DNA of 64,000 nt from Tetrahymena thermophila SB210 (GCF_000189635.1 NW_002476578.1:401942-465941), one strand, 5' to 3'. Shown: positions 40,776 through 52,987, counted from the first letter of the stretch. Numbers and translations are program-made. Notes: a model not told the origin generated them from the letters alone.

Positions 40776-42611
40776 TTATAATTTATTGTTGAATGTTTGT
40801 TAAAATAATCTATCTATATCTTTTATTTGAAATTTTTTTTCTTCAATTTTTTAGGAAAAGTTTTTTCATATTTATAATGCAAATCTTCATTCTTTAATTA
40901 ATAGTTTAATTCATATAAAACTTTTTTTTATTGTATCTAAAAAAAAAGAATTATGATTTCAAAATTTTTATAAAATTGATTTAAAAAAAAAAATAATATT
41001 ATATTAATTTTAATTTTATGTAAAAGATTAAAGCACAAAAAATTAATTTTAATCTCATCTTTAATCTATTTAATGTTATTTAATTTAGTAAATTTTAATA
41101 TTTTATTGAAAAATGTCAAGTTTTAATATGTTTTTTGTTAAATAAATTAACTTTTAGTAATAATTATTAAAATCATTTTTAAAGGAAAATACATTTTATT
41201 GATAAATAATGTTCAAAAGAATTTTTACTATTCCTTTTAATATTTGAATTACTAAAATTCTAAAATAAGAGTTTCTTAAATAAATAAATAAAATCTTAAA
41301 TCTTACTAAAAGCATAAAAATTGGGATCTGTAAAGCTTTAATTTAATTAGCATAAAATTAATTTTTTTCCATAAAAACTAAAATAATAAATAGATGGTAC
41401 ACCCTTATTTTTTTGTAATACCTACTTAGATTTTATACTGTGGTTGAATAGTTAATTACTTAGTTATAAAGGTTGAAAGATAGTTTGAAGTAATTAAATA
41501 AGGTTGGTACTTCCTTATTAAGATTTATTGATAAATTCTACCAAAAAAAATAAGTATAACTAAATTTTGTAATAATGAAAAGAAAATATCAGTATTTAAT
41601 AAAAAGTAAAACACATAGATAATTAAGAGTAAGTGAAGTTATAATTTTTAAATTATATAGTTGAAATTATTTTAGTTTTGGCAAAACTGATTTATTTTCA
41701 TTCGAGTTCTATAAATGTTTATTATCAGTAATAAATTTTTATTTTCTTACCCTAAAATATAGATTAAATAGAGTCTAATTTATAGTAGAAATCTAAATCT
41801 TTTTTAAAATTATATTTAAAAATGACATCTATCTTTACATTTTTTATGTTATTCTAAATTTAAATAAATTCTTTAACTAGATGCTAAATACTAAGCTAAT
41901 AAATATTACTTTCATACCTTTCGTTTTTATTATTTATTCTAAGTATATTTATTTATTAAATGCTTATTTGCATTAGTTAAGCTATAAAAATTATGTTTTA
42001 GAGTCTAGTCTATAAATCTTACTTAATTCATCCTTTTGATCTACTTAATACTTACAATATTTTGTAGATCAAATTAAAAGGGTATAAATCAAAAATCTTT
42101 CTTTTGATAGTATTTATTTAATTTTGCTCATATTTGTATTTTAATTAGTATGATACATTTTATTAGTTTCTTTAAGTCCAGTAAAAATCAAATCATTAAT
42201 TAATATAATAATAAATGTATAAGTGATTTTTGAAAACATATTAAATCTATTGATTATTAAAAATAATTTTTTCAAATTACTTAAAAGGCATATTTTAAAA
42301 CTAAATTAACAACCTGAATTTATGCTTTTCAGAAATATTTTATTTTGAAAGATTTGTTACATAGTGTATGTATATGTGTATAATTTTTATTTTCACCTAT
42401 TCAAAAATTTTAGTAATAGTTAGATTAAATTAAATTATCCAGTAATTTATTTTTGGTGTTTTGCTTTGCTTGAAAATAGATGATAATCACTATATATAAT
42501 TTGTAAATTTATATAAGTGTGAATTTATCTATAAAAGCACATTTTATGGACAACTTAATTTATCTAATTTTATATTAACATAAAAAAGTGTAAAATCTAA
42601 GAAAAAAAAAA
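40776..42611. other. AT-rich spacer 6
   Basis: 1.8 kb without recognisable gene or match to the other spacers. It includes the promoter of copy 7 at its right end. Two isolated AG-NNN-GTA look-alikes (near 41394 and 41505) occur but do not form a series. Confidence 0.6.
42530..42536 (+). promoter_or_regulatory. TATA-like box of array copy 7
   Basis: TATAAAA lies 82 nt before the ATG at 42612, the same distance as in copy 2, although the surrounding spacer is unrelated. This independent conservation supports a core promoter role. Confidence 0.5.
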
Positions 42612-45600
42612 ATGAAGAAATTTGCTAATTTACTGCTGCTTACTATTTTGATAGTAAATGCTCACAGTAACGAATAATCAGTGGGTACTTATTCCTGTTT
42701 ATAAGATGAAATAGATTTAAGTGAAATAGTTCCCAAGGACTATCTAGAAACTTTTGATGAAAAGTATGGGCACAGAAAACTATAATAATAAGAACCTTAA
42801 CCTATTAGAATTACTATAGACTTCAAAGAGTTTGATAATCCTTTGAATGGAGATGGAATGACTCCTAACATAAAGGAATATTTAAAAAAAATTATGTATG
42901 CTGCTCAGATTTATTTATCTAAACTAATTAAGGTTTACCCAAGATAAAAACCTATTAAGGTTAATTACAATTAAGAATCATGTCACGATATAAAACTACC
43001 TGAAAATATAAGAACTGTAGGTATTGAAAATTCTGATCTACATATTTATGTCTCATACTCTAATTAACCCAACACCTCATTTTTGGCTAATGCAAGTAAG
43101 TATTATTATATCATTAAATTTATAAATTTAATAAAATTATTTATTATTAAAAAAGTATGGTGTTAACTTGATCCTAACCCTACTATCGGAAGGGTTTTAT
43201 TTAATATCGGCAAAATGAATATTGATGAATCATCCACTTAATCTTTCTAAGATAACTTTTCAACCTCTTTACATGAAATTCTCCATGTACTAGGTTTTTC
43301 TAGTAATAGTATCTAATATTGGATTGATCCTGATACTAATAAACCATATGGGGTATCAAATGTTAATAAAGTGTTGAAAAGAGAGACAAGATGGGAAATA
43401 AATAATGTTGTTAAAGTATCCTCTAAAAATATTTTAAAACTGTCAAGAAACTACTATGGCTGTCCTTCAATTGATGGAATGTATCTTGAAAATTAAGGTG
43501 GTGCTGGTTCTATGGGTTCTCACTTTGAAAGAGATTTACTTTCTAATGAATTCATGACTGCTAGTATAGTTTATCGTACCTATACTATGTCCGAATTTAC
43601 TGCTGCTTTACTTCTTGATACTGGATTCTATGCTGAAATAAATTCTAATTTTCTCAATCCTATATATTGGGGTAAAAATAAAGGATGTGATTTTTTCAAT
43701 AAGACATGTTAAGCTGGTAAAGACTTCCCAGAATTCCCAGATAATTCTGTTTAAGAATCTTGTGATTTTTATTCTGAAGGTATTGGAAGTCCATAAAATT
43801 ATGATTTTTATTCATAATGTAAAACCATATATACATTTAGCAACAGCTTTTGTTCTTCAGAGGAATTTAAGCCTAATGAAGAGTTAAGATAAAATACTGG
43901 TAAAGGATCCAGATGTTTTAGATCAAATGCAAATGTCAGGGGTTATGAAGTGTTAGATATGAAAGGAAGATGCTTTAAAGCTTAATGTGCAAGCGATATA
44001 TCATCTATTAAAGTTAATGTTTGGGGTGATGAATATGTTACTTGTAAATATCCTAATCAAGTTATTAACTTAGCTGAATAAACTAAAACTACTTAAGGTA
44101 CAATGAAATGTCCTCATGATTTTGACTTATTTTGCAATTTCCCTAAGTCTTGTCCAAATAATTGCTCTAATAGTGGTGTGTGTAATAATGGTTATTGTGT
44201 TTGCCTCAAAGGATATGCTGGAGCTGATTGCTCTTAAAGATGTCCTGATGAATATGTCTGGGATGGCAATAGATGTGTTTAAAATTGTCCACGTGGATAG
44301 TTTAAAAACTTCGATAATACATGTAAACCTACTTGTCCTTATAAATATTATGGAGATTAATAAACAGGTAACTGTACTTTGTGCTCAGTAAACTGCTCAG
44401 CTTGCTTTGGTTCAGCTTCTAATTAATGTCTTTCTTGTAATGATGGCTATTCCCTTTAAGGAAATAAATGCGTTGAAAAGACTTGTCATTCAAGTTGTCA
44501 ATCTTGCTCAGGACCTAATTCAAACTAATGTACTTCATGCCCTGATGGAAAGTATTTAGATTCTAGAAATACATGTCAATACTGTTAATCGCCATGTGAA
44601 AACTGTTTCAACTCAGCTACTGAATGCACCACTTGCAGTTAGGGATACTTTATGGATAGATTTAGCGGAAAATGTGTTTCTTAAAATTCTTGTGATAGTT
44701 CTTGTCTTGACTGCTCTGCTTTTAGAGATCCTACAAAATGCACTTCTTGTAGAGATGGGTTTTTTGTTAATAATGAAGGAAGATGCTAAAAATGTGATGA
44801 ATCTTGCTCTACTTGTTCTTAAAAAGCTGATAGCTGTATTAAATGTGCTTAAGGATGGGAATATAATGCTGAATATAAAAGGTGTTTGATGAATTGCCAT
44901 GAAAGTTGTAGTGGGTGCACTATAGCTTATGATTCAAAGGCTTGTAAAAGATGTGCTTTTAATTATGTAATGTTAAATAATTTGTGCGTTCCTTGCGATA
45001 AAAATTGCTATGGATGTAGTGGTGATATCAGAAAATGTACAGATTGTGTAAGAGGATATAAGTTAGATCAAAGAACTAGCTAATGTGTTCCTGCTTGCAA
45101 TTTAAATGAATTCTAAGATAGAAATGGTAATTGCTAAAAATGTTAATCCCCATGTGCAACTTGTAAAAATTATCAAGATTATTGTTAAAGTTGTATAGCT
45201 GGTTATGCTTATGATGAATAATATAAAACTTGTAATCCTATGAAGTATGCCTGCCATGATAGCTGTGGTGAATGTAGCAGATTTGATGATCCTAATGCAT
45301 GTATTACTTGCAAAAGTGGAATGTATTTACAATCTGGAAGATGCTACTAATGTAGTGATAAATGCTAAACTTGTGAAAGGGAAGCTGATATTTGTACATC
45401 TTGCGAAAGGAAATAATTCTTACAAAACAAGTAATGTCTATAATGTCACCCTTCATGTTTAACTTGTTCAGGAATCGCAACTAACTGTACTACTTGCAAT
45501 GAAGGATTTTCAGTAGATCCTAAAACAGGCCTTTGCGTAGATAGTAAACCAACTTGTAATAGTGATGAGTATTTGGACAGAAACTTTTAATGTTAGAAAT

Positions 45601-46643
45601 GCACAAATCCTTGTGCTTCTTGCTTTTACTACCCAAACAGATGTTCTAGCTGCGTTTCTGGTTATAAATTGAATTAAAAAACTCTGTAGTGTGAGTTTGA
45701 TTATGTAACTTGTAATGATGGTTAATACTTAGCTGAAAATAATCAATGTAAACCTTGCGATTCTTCTTGTGCCACATGTGAATATTAGAGTACAAGATGT
45801 ACCAGCTGTAAAAATGGTTTCACACTCTAAAGAAATTCATGCTAATCATAAAAATGTCAAGATGGATCTTTCAGAAATGGATAAGGTCAATGTTAGAGAT
45901 GTGATGAATCTTGCTCTAAATGTGTAAACTTTTAAGATAATTGTACTGAATGTAATAATGGATATGTTTTTGATTAAAAAACCTAAAGATGTATTAAAAA
46001 CTAAACAAGTTAATAATGTCATCCTTCTTGCAAAGAATGCAGCCAAGCAAATAATTCTTAAGCTTGTAAATCTTGTTTTGATGGTTTTTACATAAATAAT
46101 AGAGGATAATGTCTTCAGTGTGAAAATTCTTGTTTGACTTGTAACAGATTTTCAAACTTTTGTACTTCTTGTTAATAAGATTTCTAATTAGATAAAAATT
46201 ATGGTAGGTGTATTCCTGTTTGCAAATCAGGTCAATACCTAGACTAATAAAGCAATCAATGCAAAGATTGTGCATCTCCATGTGAAACTTGCTAATTTTA
46301 TCCTACTTAATGCACTAGTTGTATTTCAGGATATAAACACAATTAAGTTTCTTACACCTGTGATATTTTTTGTTCATCTGGATAATATATTGATAGAGGT
46401 TAATAATGCAAACCCTGCTCATCTCCATGTGCTACTTGTGAATTCTATGATAATAGATGTTTGACATGTGTTTCTGGCTACACTTTAAACAATTTTATGT
46501 GCCAAAAAAATTCTAACTCTAACCTCAGAAGTTGTCACGAATCTTGCAATACATGCACAAAAGCCATGGATCCTCGTTCATGTGATTCTTGTAGAGAAGG
46601 ATACGTCCTAGCGAATGGGTCTTGTTAAAAAAAGAAAAAATGA
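42612..46643 (+). CDS. Leishmanolysin-like zinc metalloprotease, tail-less end (array copy 7)
   Basis: Exons 42612-43095 and 43156-46643 with a 60-nt intron give 3972 nt, 1323 residues. The signal peptide is MKKFANLLLLTILIVNA. The zinc site is HEILHVLGFSS near residue 201. The third His sits in MGSHFERDLLSNEFMTAS, with Phe replacing the Trp next to His. The Cys-rich tail is complete, but the last residues are QKKKK-TGA instead of the GNYSGPKN end of the other copies, so the stop arrives a few codons early. It is the last member of the array and is followed, in convergent orientation, by an ABC transporter gene. Confidence 0.9.
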
Positions 46644-47067
46644 TTAATATTTTATTTTATTAAATAAAAAATAAACTAAAATATATTAAGGTGTATTTTT
46701 TATATTATTTTGTTATATTAAAATATCAATCTGCCTTATTTAATTAAACTTTCTAATTTTTTTTTGATTAAAAATAGTTAATAATATTTTAAATTTTAAT
46801 ACTTTCAAACATTCTTAATTAATTAATCAAAATAATTGATAAAATAAATTATTATACATTTTTTAATAAATTTTAAAAATGAAAATTATTTTTTTAAATC
46901 TTATAAGTATGTATTTAGGTTTAAAAATTGAATTAAATTGATTAAAAAGATCCTAGATAATAATAAAAATATAATTTACGCTAACATTATTAAACATAAT
47001 TTGATTATTATATTAAAACAATTTATTAATAAATAATTAGTTATAAAAATGGTTTTTAGATAAAATT
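46644..47067. other. Convergent 3' spacer between the protease array and the ABC gene
   Basis: 424 bases of AT-rich sequence serve as the 3' flank for both the last protease gene and the minus-strand ABC gene. Nothing else seen. Confidence 0.7.
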
Positions 47068-49486
47068 TCAAAGAATTTAAGTATTTTTTTAAAAATTGAC
47101 TTATAAATTAAAAAGATTCTAATAAATTCCGCCATTCTTTTCTATTAATTAAGAATGCTTACCCATTTCTTTAATTTATCCATTCTCCATTACAAAAATA
47201 ATATCACTTTTTATGATTGTACTTAATCTATGAGCCACAACTATTATTGTAATCTCTTTATTGCAAGCTAACTAATTAATATATTTTTAAACTTCAGATT
47301 CACTCTCAGAATCTAAAGAACTAGTAGCCTCATCTAAAATAAGGATAGTAGGTTTTTTCATTAATGCTCTTGCTATAGCAACTCTTTATTTCTATCCACC
47401 ACTGAGTTTCACACCTTTAGTACCTATAAGAGTTTTCAATCCTTATGGAAATCTTTCTTTATCAAATACAAACTCGCTTACTCCTGAAGCATCACATATA
47501 TGCTAAAGATCTTCTTGGCTATACTCCATAGTCTATAAACCATAGGTTATGTTGTATTCTATATCATTATCAAATAAAATAGGCTCTTAGCTAACTATAC
47601 CTATACTTCTCCTCAATTTGGAAATTGGTATATCTTTCACATTTTTATTATCCATTAAAATAGTTCCAGAATCCGCATCGTAAAATCTTTATAATATCTT
47701 AACGATAGTAGATTTACCACTTCCACTCATTCCAACAAAGGAAACAAATTGACCTTATTTAATATTAAAGGAAATATCTTTCAAGGCATAATCTCTTTCA
47801 GACTATTACTTTTATAAAGCTAGGTTTTAAGAAAAATCTTTAACGTCTGTTTAAATTACCTAGCGGCTTTTGTCAGTGTTATTTAGCTTTATTTCATTAC
47901 AATTTTGATTCATTTTAGATAGAATATCTCTTGTTTTAGGGTATTTAAAATAAACATTTTCAAAGCTTATTTCTCCTTTAAGTAAATCGGTTTCTCCAGT
48001 TGAATTATAAATGTCTTAATCAATTTTTGGTTAGGTATTTAGCAATTTAATAAGTTTTCCTAAGCTTCTATAATTTGTATTTTCAAAATCTTTACTCTTT
48101 TTTATGAGTTTAACGATCTTATCTGTATAATAATTTAGATACCAAGAGTATGCTATAATTTATGTTAAAGATTAAGATATATCTAATGATTAATTTGGCA
48201 TTTCAATTTTAAGTGAAAGTACTTGAATAATAATTATAATACCCTAAATAAAAGTAAATTAAGATTCTAAAACATAATTAAACTATTAGTAAAAGTAATA
48301 AGTTTTATTCCTATCTTCTTATTTTTAGTTTATATCATCCATCTTTGCCGCCTCTTTTTCTTCAGTTCCAAAACATTTAATAAGAAAAATATTGTTAAAT
48401 ACATCTGTCAACACAAAAGATTTGAAGGTTGAATTTAACTATATTTTATTATACTCCTTATTTTGTTTTTCTTGAAAAAATTGTTTGAGAAAACTTCCTA
48501 TAAAGCTTAAGGATAAAAGAGTAAGAAATATTATTGGACTTAGTGAATAAATTAAGTATATTTATCCAGCACATTATATAAATGTTTTAATCTTATTTAC
48601 TATTGGACTATAATATACATCTGCCGCAATCAAACTAGAGGAATTTACAATTATTTCTTCAATCTCAGAGCATGTATTATTTTCAAAATAAGAGATATCC
48701 ATTTTCAAGATGTGTTCACATATTTAAGATTAAATTTCTTATTGTAAAAAATTGTAAGTTTATCTTTCAGCTTTATCAATTGATTAAAGAAATAAATTTA
48801 AACAAAAATAGATTAAAAACTCTCCTAAAAAGAATAAGAGATTAGATTCATCCATTTTTATCAGAGCTGATTATATTTCAAGTAAAAGGAAAGGATTTCT
48901 AACACTTATTACAAAGTTGACTATACTCTTTAAATTTTAATAAGCAAAATCAGCCAAATTAATTTTAACATATTTCAGGTAAAATAAATTGGCTTCTATT
49001 AAGCTAGGGATATAGTCTTCATCATCAAGGCTTTATTTATCAATTTTTTTATTGATTTTTTCTATTATTTTTTTCATTTTTGATGAATCTATTTTTTTAA
49101 TTTAATATTATTTATCGAATATTGGCTCACCTTAGTACTTAATAGACAACCTTACTTTTTAAAAGAATTTAAAAAAGATTTTTAATAATTTGAATTCTTT
49201 TACTTTTATTACAAGCAGAAAAAAAATGAATTGAGAATAAAATTTTCCTTATCATGAATTTTTAAATATGCTAATTTAAATCACTTTTCAATTTTTGTTC
49301 AGAAATTAAAAGGATTTCATAAATTTATAGAAATAGATAAATAACAAATATATTTACCAAAATTAAAGCTAAAAAAGAAAAAAAATTAAAAGTAGCAGAA
49401 AAATTTTGACATATTAAAAAATATAAAAAATAAATAAATATTTCTTTTATTTTTTCATTCTATTTTCTCTTATGGGTACTAGACAT
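47068..49486 (-). CDS. ABC transporter, ABCB-type half-transporter
   Basis: On the minus strand, ATG at 49486-49484 opens a hydrophobic first exon (to 49204). It is joined across a proposed 49-nt GTA...AAG intron (49155-49203, phase 1) to a long exon ending in TGA at 47070-47068. The total is 2370 nt, 789 residues. The intron is needed: exon 1 read straight on hits TGA, while the downstream frame has no ATG before residue ~130. The N-terminal part has two strongly hydrophobic segments (e.g. [15 protein letters not shown]). A transmembrane domain follows, then one nucleotide-binding domain: Walker [10 protein letters not shown] at ~569, Q-loop SQEP, signature LSGGQ at 678-682, Walker B ILILDEA, and AHRLST with the switch His. 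Family knowledge: exporters working as dimers. The substrate is unknown. It is divergent from the second ABC gene at 50326. Confidence 0.85.
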
Positions 49487-50268
49487 ATTTATAGTAAAAA
49501 TTGTATTTTTTTGAAATTTATATTTAAATATATAAGTGTTTAATATAGAAACTGAGTAACTGAATATATAACAATTAAATCTTAAAAAATAAAACTACTT
49601 TTTCTTATATTTGATTCTTTTGATTAGAAAAAAATAAAATATTTAATAAAATCTTGTTCGGAATTGATAAGTAAGTAAATTAAAAAAATTAATTGAAAAC
49701 GAATTTAAAATAGATTTTTAATAATTTGAATTCTTTTTTCATTTATGATTAGCAGAAAAAAATGGATTGAGAATCAAATCATTCTTATGATAAATTATAA
49801 GATATGCTAATTTAAATCACTTTTCAATTTTTTGATTCAGAAATTAAAAGAATAAATTTATAGAAATAGATAAACAATAAATATACTTATCAAAATTAAA
49901 ACTAAAAAATAAAATATTAAAAGTAGCAGAAAAATTTTGACTTATTTAAGAAAATAAAAATAAATAAATAAATATTTCTTTTATTTTTTCATACCATTGA
50001 TTTCTCTTATGGGTTTTAGCTAGACATGTTTTAATTTAAAATTTTACAATATTACTCTAGTAAAAATTTTATTTTTTTGAATTGAATATTTAAATATAAA
50101 AGTTTTTAATATAAAAACTGAGTAACTGAATATATAACAATTCAATCTGAAAAAAAAAACTAGTTTTTCTTATATTTGATCTTTTTTGATCAGAAAAAAT
50201 AATATATTTAATAAAATCTTGTTCGGAATTGATAAGTAAGTAAATTAAAAAAATGAATTGAAAAAGAT
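49163..50268. repeat. Tandem duplication (~540 and ~570 bp) upstream of the two ABC genes
   Basis: Unit A (about 49163-49700) and unit B (about 49701-50268) are collinear. Both start with AGATTTTTAATAATTTGAAT and both end with TTGATAAGTAAGTAAATTAA. They share long internal stretches such as GATATGCTAATTTAAATCAC and TTGTTCGGAATTGATAAG. Unit A includes most of exon 1 and the promoter of the minus-strand ABC gene. Unit B holds a decayed copy of that exon and the promoter side of the plus-strand gene. Small indels between the units show the duplication is not brand-new. Confidence 0.85.
49749..50027 (-). pseudogene. Dead copy of the first exon of the minus-strand ABC gene
   Basis: Within duplication unit B, an ATG at 50027-50025 (MSSQNPQEKSMV) corresponds to the [12 protein letters not shown] start of the intact gene, but a small insertion shifts the frame and TGA follows at codon 13. 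The DNA downstream still aligns with the hydrophobic exon. The intact gene's start at 49486 is the nearer, functional one. Confidence 0.6.
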
Positions 50269-50325
50269 AAACAATCTCAAATCTAAATAATAATTAATAG
50301 CAAAAAAAATAAATAACAAACAAAA

Positions 50326-52395
50326 ATGTAAAAATTAGCATAGTCTATCTAAAAAATATTTAAAAAATAAAATCCAAAATAAGAAGGATAAACTGATAAT
50401 AAAGATGATTATGTTTACCTACCTTCTCAAGCTGAAATTTTAAATTTTCTATTTAAAAATTTTTAAGTTGGCATCTTCTGGATAAATCTCTTAGCTATAT
50501 TATCATTACTTATAACTTATATAGATTCTCTAAGTACATAATTACTCATTTAATTAAAATAAATTATTTCATAGAATAATAATAATGATGAAAAGTGGAA
50601 TTATTTCTTTTTCTACCTCACTGCTAAGTTCTCAAAAGATATATTTGCTATAATTGAAAATCTTTATCTTTATAGAAAGTTTCAATTAAAAAATTAAAAA
50701 AAGATTTAGTCAAAAACCGTTAAACATGCACTTACTTTGGATATACATTACTTTGAAGAAAACAAATGCGTTGAGATGGTTTAAATTATAACAAATGGAG
50801 TGTTTTAACTATAAAATTATATTTAAAATTCATAGTAAATTAGTATACTTGCTAGATACTTCAAGGATGTTTGTGTGATCTACCTCTTTTTTAAGCTTAA
50901 CTTTAAAATGGCTTTAATATCACATATTGTTATATTCTTATTATTTTACAAAAATTTGTAGTTCAAAAAGTAAATAAGTTTATTAGAAAAGGGAAACAGT
51001 AAACTTAAAACATTTTAGAGTTTTTAAGTCAGAGACTTATTGGTTAATATTGTGACTATAAAATAATTTGGTACTGAAAAAAAAGAGATTCAAAATATGA
51101 ATAGAATGATTCAACAAAAACTAAATAGCTCTTAAAATATTAATAGTTTTGTTAATTCTCAATCAATGTTTTTAATTTAAAAAAGTATGCTACTAAAAAT
51201 GTCTATATTTCTATAACTGCTCATCATTTCAAAAACTTCTGTAGATTCAAATCTGGAAATCCTTTTTGCCTTTTCTGAAATTTAAAGTTTTTATCAGTCA
51301 ATCGAATATTTTTATGACTAAATTTATTAGCTAATACAAAAAAGTGATTATAATTACTTTACTGAATAAGTAAAGGATATTGGAAAATTAATGAAGCTTT
51401 TTGAGTAAAAATCTCTGCTTTCTGAGACAATAATTAAATTTGATGAGCAATTAAATTTAAGCTAAGGTATCTCTTTTAAAAATGTATACTTTTCTTATCC
51501 TTTATCAAATGACAAATTAGCTAAGATGAATTAATAATTTTATGAATCAAATAAGTCTTCAACAAATCAAAGTTTAACTTTATAAAAAAACGCTTAAGAA
51601 AATTACACTTTAGCTTAAAGTAATTTAAATGACGAGTCTGAGATTTTTTTAGAGTCAGAATAAATCTAAAATAAAGTAACCAAAAATACATTAGAAAATG
51701 TGTCCTTTGAAATTTAAAAAGGATAATATGTTTCTTTTGTAGGTAAGAGTGGAAGTGGAAAATCAACAATTACCAAACTCCTTTTAAGACTCTATGATCC
51801 TAATAGTGGAAGTGTGTTTTTCGATGACAAAAATGCTAAAAACATTGCAATTAAATAAATCAAGTAAAGTATTGGGTATGTGAGTTAGGATCCAACCCTT
51901 CTTGACAACGATATTTTATATAATATTACTTATGGTTGTGAAGAATATAGTGAAGAAGACTTATTGAAAGTTTGTGATTACTCAGGAGTGAGTGAGTTTG
52001 CATTTGATAAAAAGAGATTTCCAGAAGGTTTAAAAACACTTATCGGAGCAAATGGATCTAAGCTTAGTGGTGGCTAGAAATAGAGAATTGCAATAGCGAG
52101 AGCGCTTTTGAAGAAACCCAGTATTTTAATTTTAGATGAGGCAACTAGTTCTTTAGATGCAGAAAGCGAGCACACAGTCTAGAAGTATATTGACTAATTA
52201 ATTGAAAGCTAAAAGCATTCTTTGACTATAATTGTTATAGCTCATAGGTTAAGTACAGTAGTTAAAAGTGATAAAATATTTGTAATGGAGAAAGGTTAAT
52301 TAAAAGAAGAAGGTACTCATGAAGAATTGATTTAAAAAAATAATATTTACAAAAAGCTGGTTATGCATTAAATAAGTAAGCACATTGAAGAATGA
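50326..52395 (+). CDS. ABC transporter, ABCB-type half-transporter
   Basis: A single open frame from ATG 50326 to TGA 52393-52395 gives 690 codons, 689 residues, with no intron needed. TGA at 50254 lies just upstream in frame, and the ATG at 50253 stops after two codons, so this start is the first usable one. The N-terminus is polar (MQKLAQSIQKIFKKQNP). Hydrophobic segments begin near residue 55 ([13 protein letters not shown]), and others such as [18 protein letters not shown] follow. The nucleotide-binding domain has Walker [10 protein letters not shown] at 473-481, signature LSGGQ at 580-584, Walker [13 protein letters not shown] and AHRLSTV. Between the two domains is a poorly conserved Ser/Asn/Gln-rich linker (around 410-450). 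It is closely related to the gene at 47068 and shares its upstream region, so co-regulation or pairing as a heterodimer is possible but not shown. Confidence 0.9.
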
Positions 52396-52987
52396 TTGAT
52401 ATATTCTAACTAATATTTGTTTGTATTGATACTTTATATATCAAATGTATTTTTAAATGGGATTTTTAGCAAATTTTAATAATAGTAAACTAAAAATTAA
52501 TTTAATTCTTAAATTGGAGATTTTATTTTTTGGTGAAAAAGGTGTAAAGGAGAAAAATTTTTTAATTACCCTAAATCCTCATTAATTCTCACCAACCCCC
52601 CCCCCCCCCCCCCAAACTCCAGGAGTACTATATAATTTACACTAACTACTATATTTTGGGAAGGTTTAAATTTTTAAATATAAAGACTTATTAAATTAAC
52701 TTAATTTAAAAAAAAATTGTAATATTTTTTTAAAAAACTATCCAAAATTAAATGATGATAAATGAAATATTTTCAATTATATAGAAAGGTTTTTAAATCG
52801 ACTCAAATTTTAAATATTCTCAAGCGTTTATATTTACATAATTCTAAAAAATATTAAAGTAAAGCAATTTTTCACCAATAGTTGATTATTTAGTGATATT
52901 ATATTTTTAATTAAATTATTTTCATCAAAAAGTGAAATATCTGTTAAAAATAAATTAAGATAATTAAAAGATATTTATTTCTTAAAT
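52396..52987. other. Spacer with an 18-base C run
   Basis: About 590 bases lie between the ABC gene and the zinc-finger protein gene. They contain AAATCCTCATTAATTCTCAC at 52573-52592 directly followed by a C run at 52596-52613. The rest is AT-rich with no open frame. Confidence 0.65.
52573..52613 (+). repeat. Dispersed AAATCCTCAT motif with 18-C homopolymer
   Basis: The 20-base motif is near-identical to the one at 12017 and to the inverted half-copy at 20740. It abuts a run of 18 consecutive C, exceptional in DNA that is roughly four-fifths A+T. The exact length of the C run may be affected by sequencing. Confidence 0.6.

Noticed and set aside
225..46281. Antisense frames over the Cys-rich repeats, e.g. 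10006-10230, 25540-25764 and 32776-33000
   Set aside because: They recur only because the repeats recur (CxxC read backwards). They have no start context, signal or family resemblance.
94..46464. Many short plus-strand frames inside the protease genes that are open in the standard code but out of the real frame, e.g. 1513-1770 and 8737-9306
   Set aside because: They are shadows of the Cys-rich frame; the real frame uses TAA/TAG as Gln and continues for ~4 kb.
1..46643. Interpreting the array as pseudogenes full of TAA/TAG stops
   Set aside because: All in-frame TAA/TAG fall at positions where paralogues have Gln codons or TAA/TAG, the frames end at TGA at the same place, and exon lengths are exact multiples of three.
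51521..51769. Minus-strand open frame of 82 codons
   Set aside because: It lies entirely antisense to the linker and Walker A region of the plus-strand ABC transporter.
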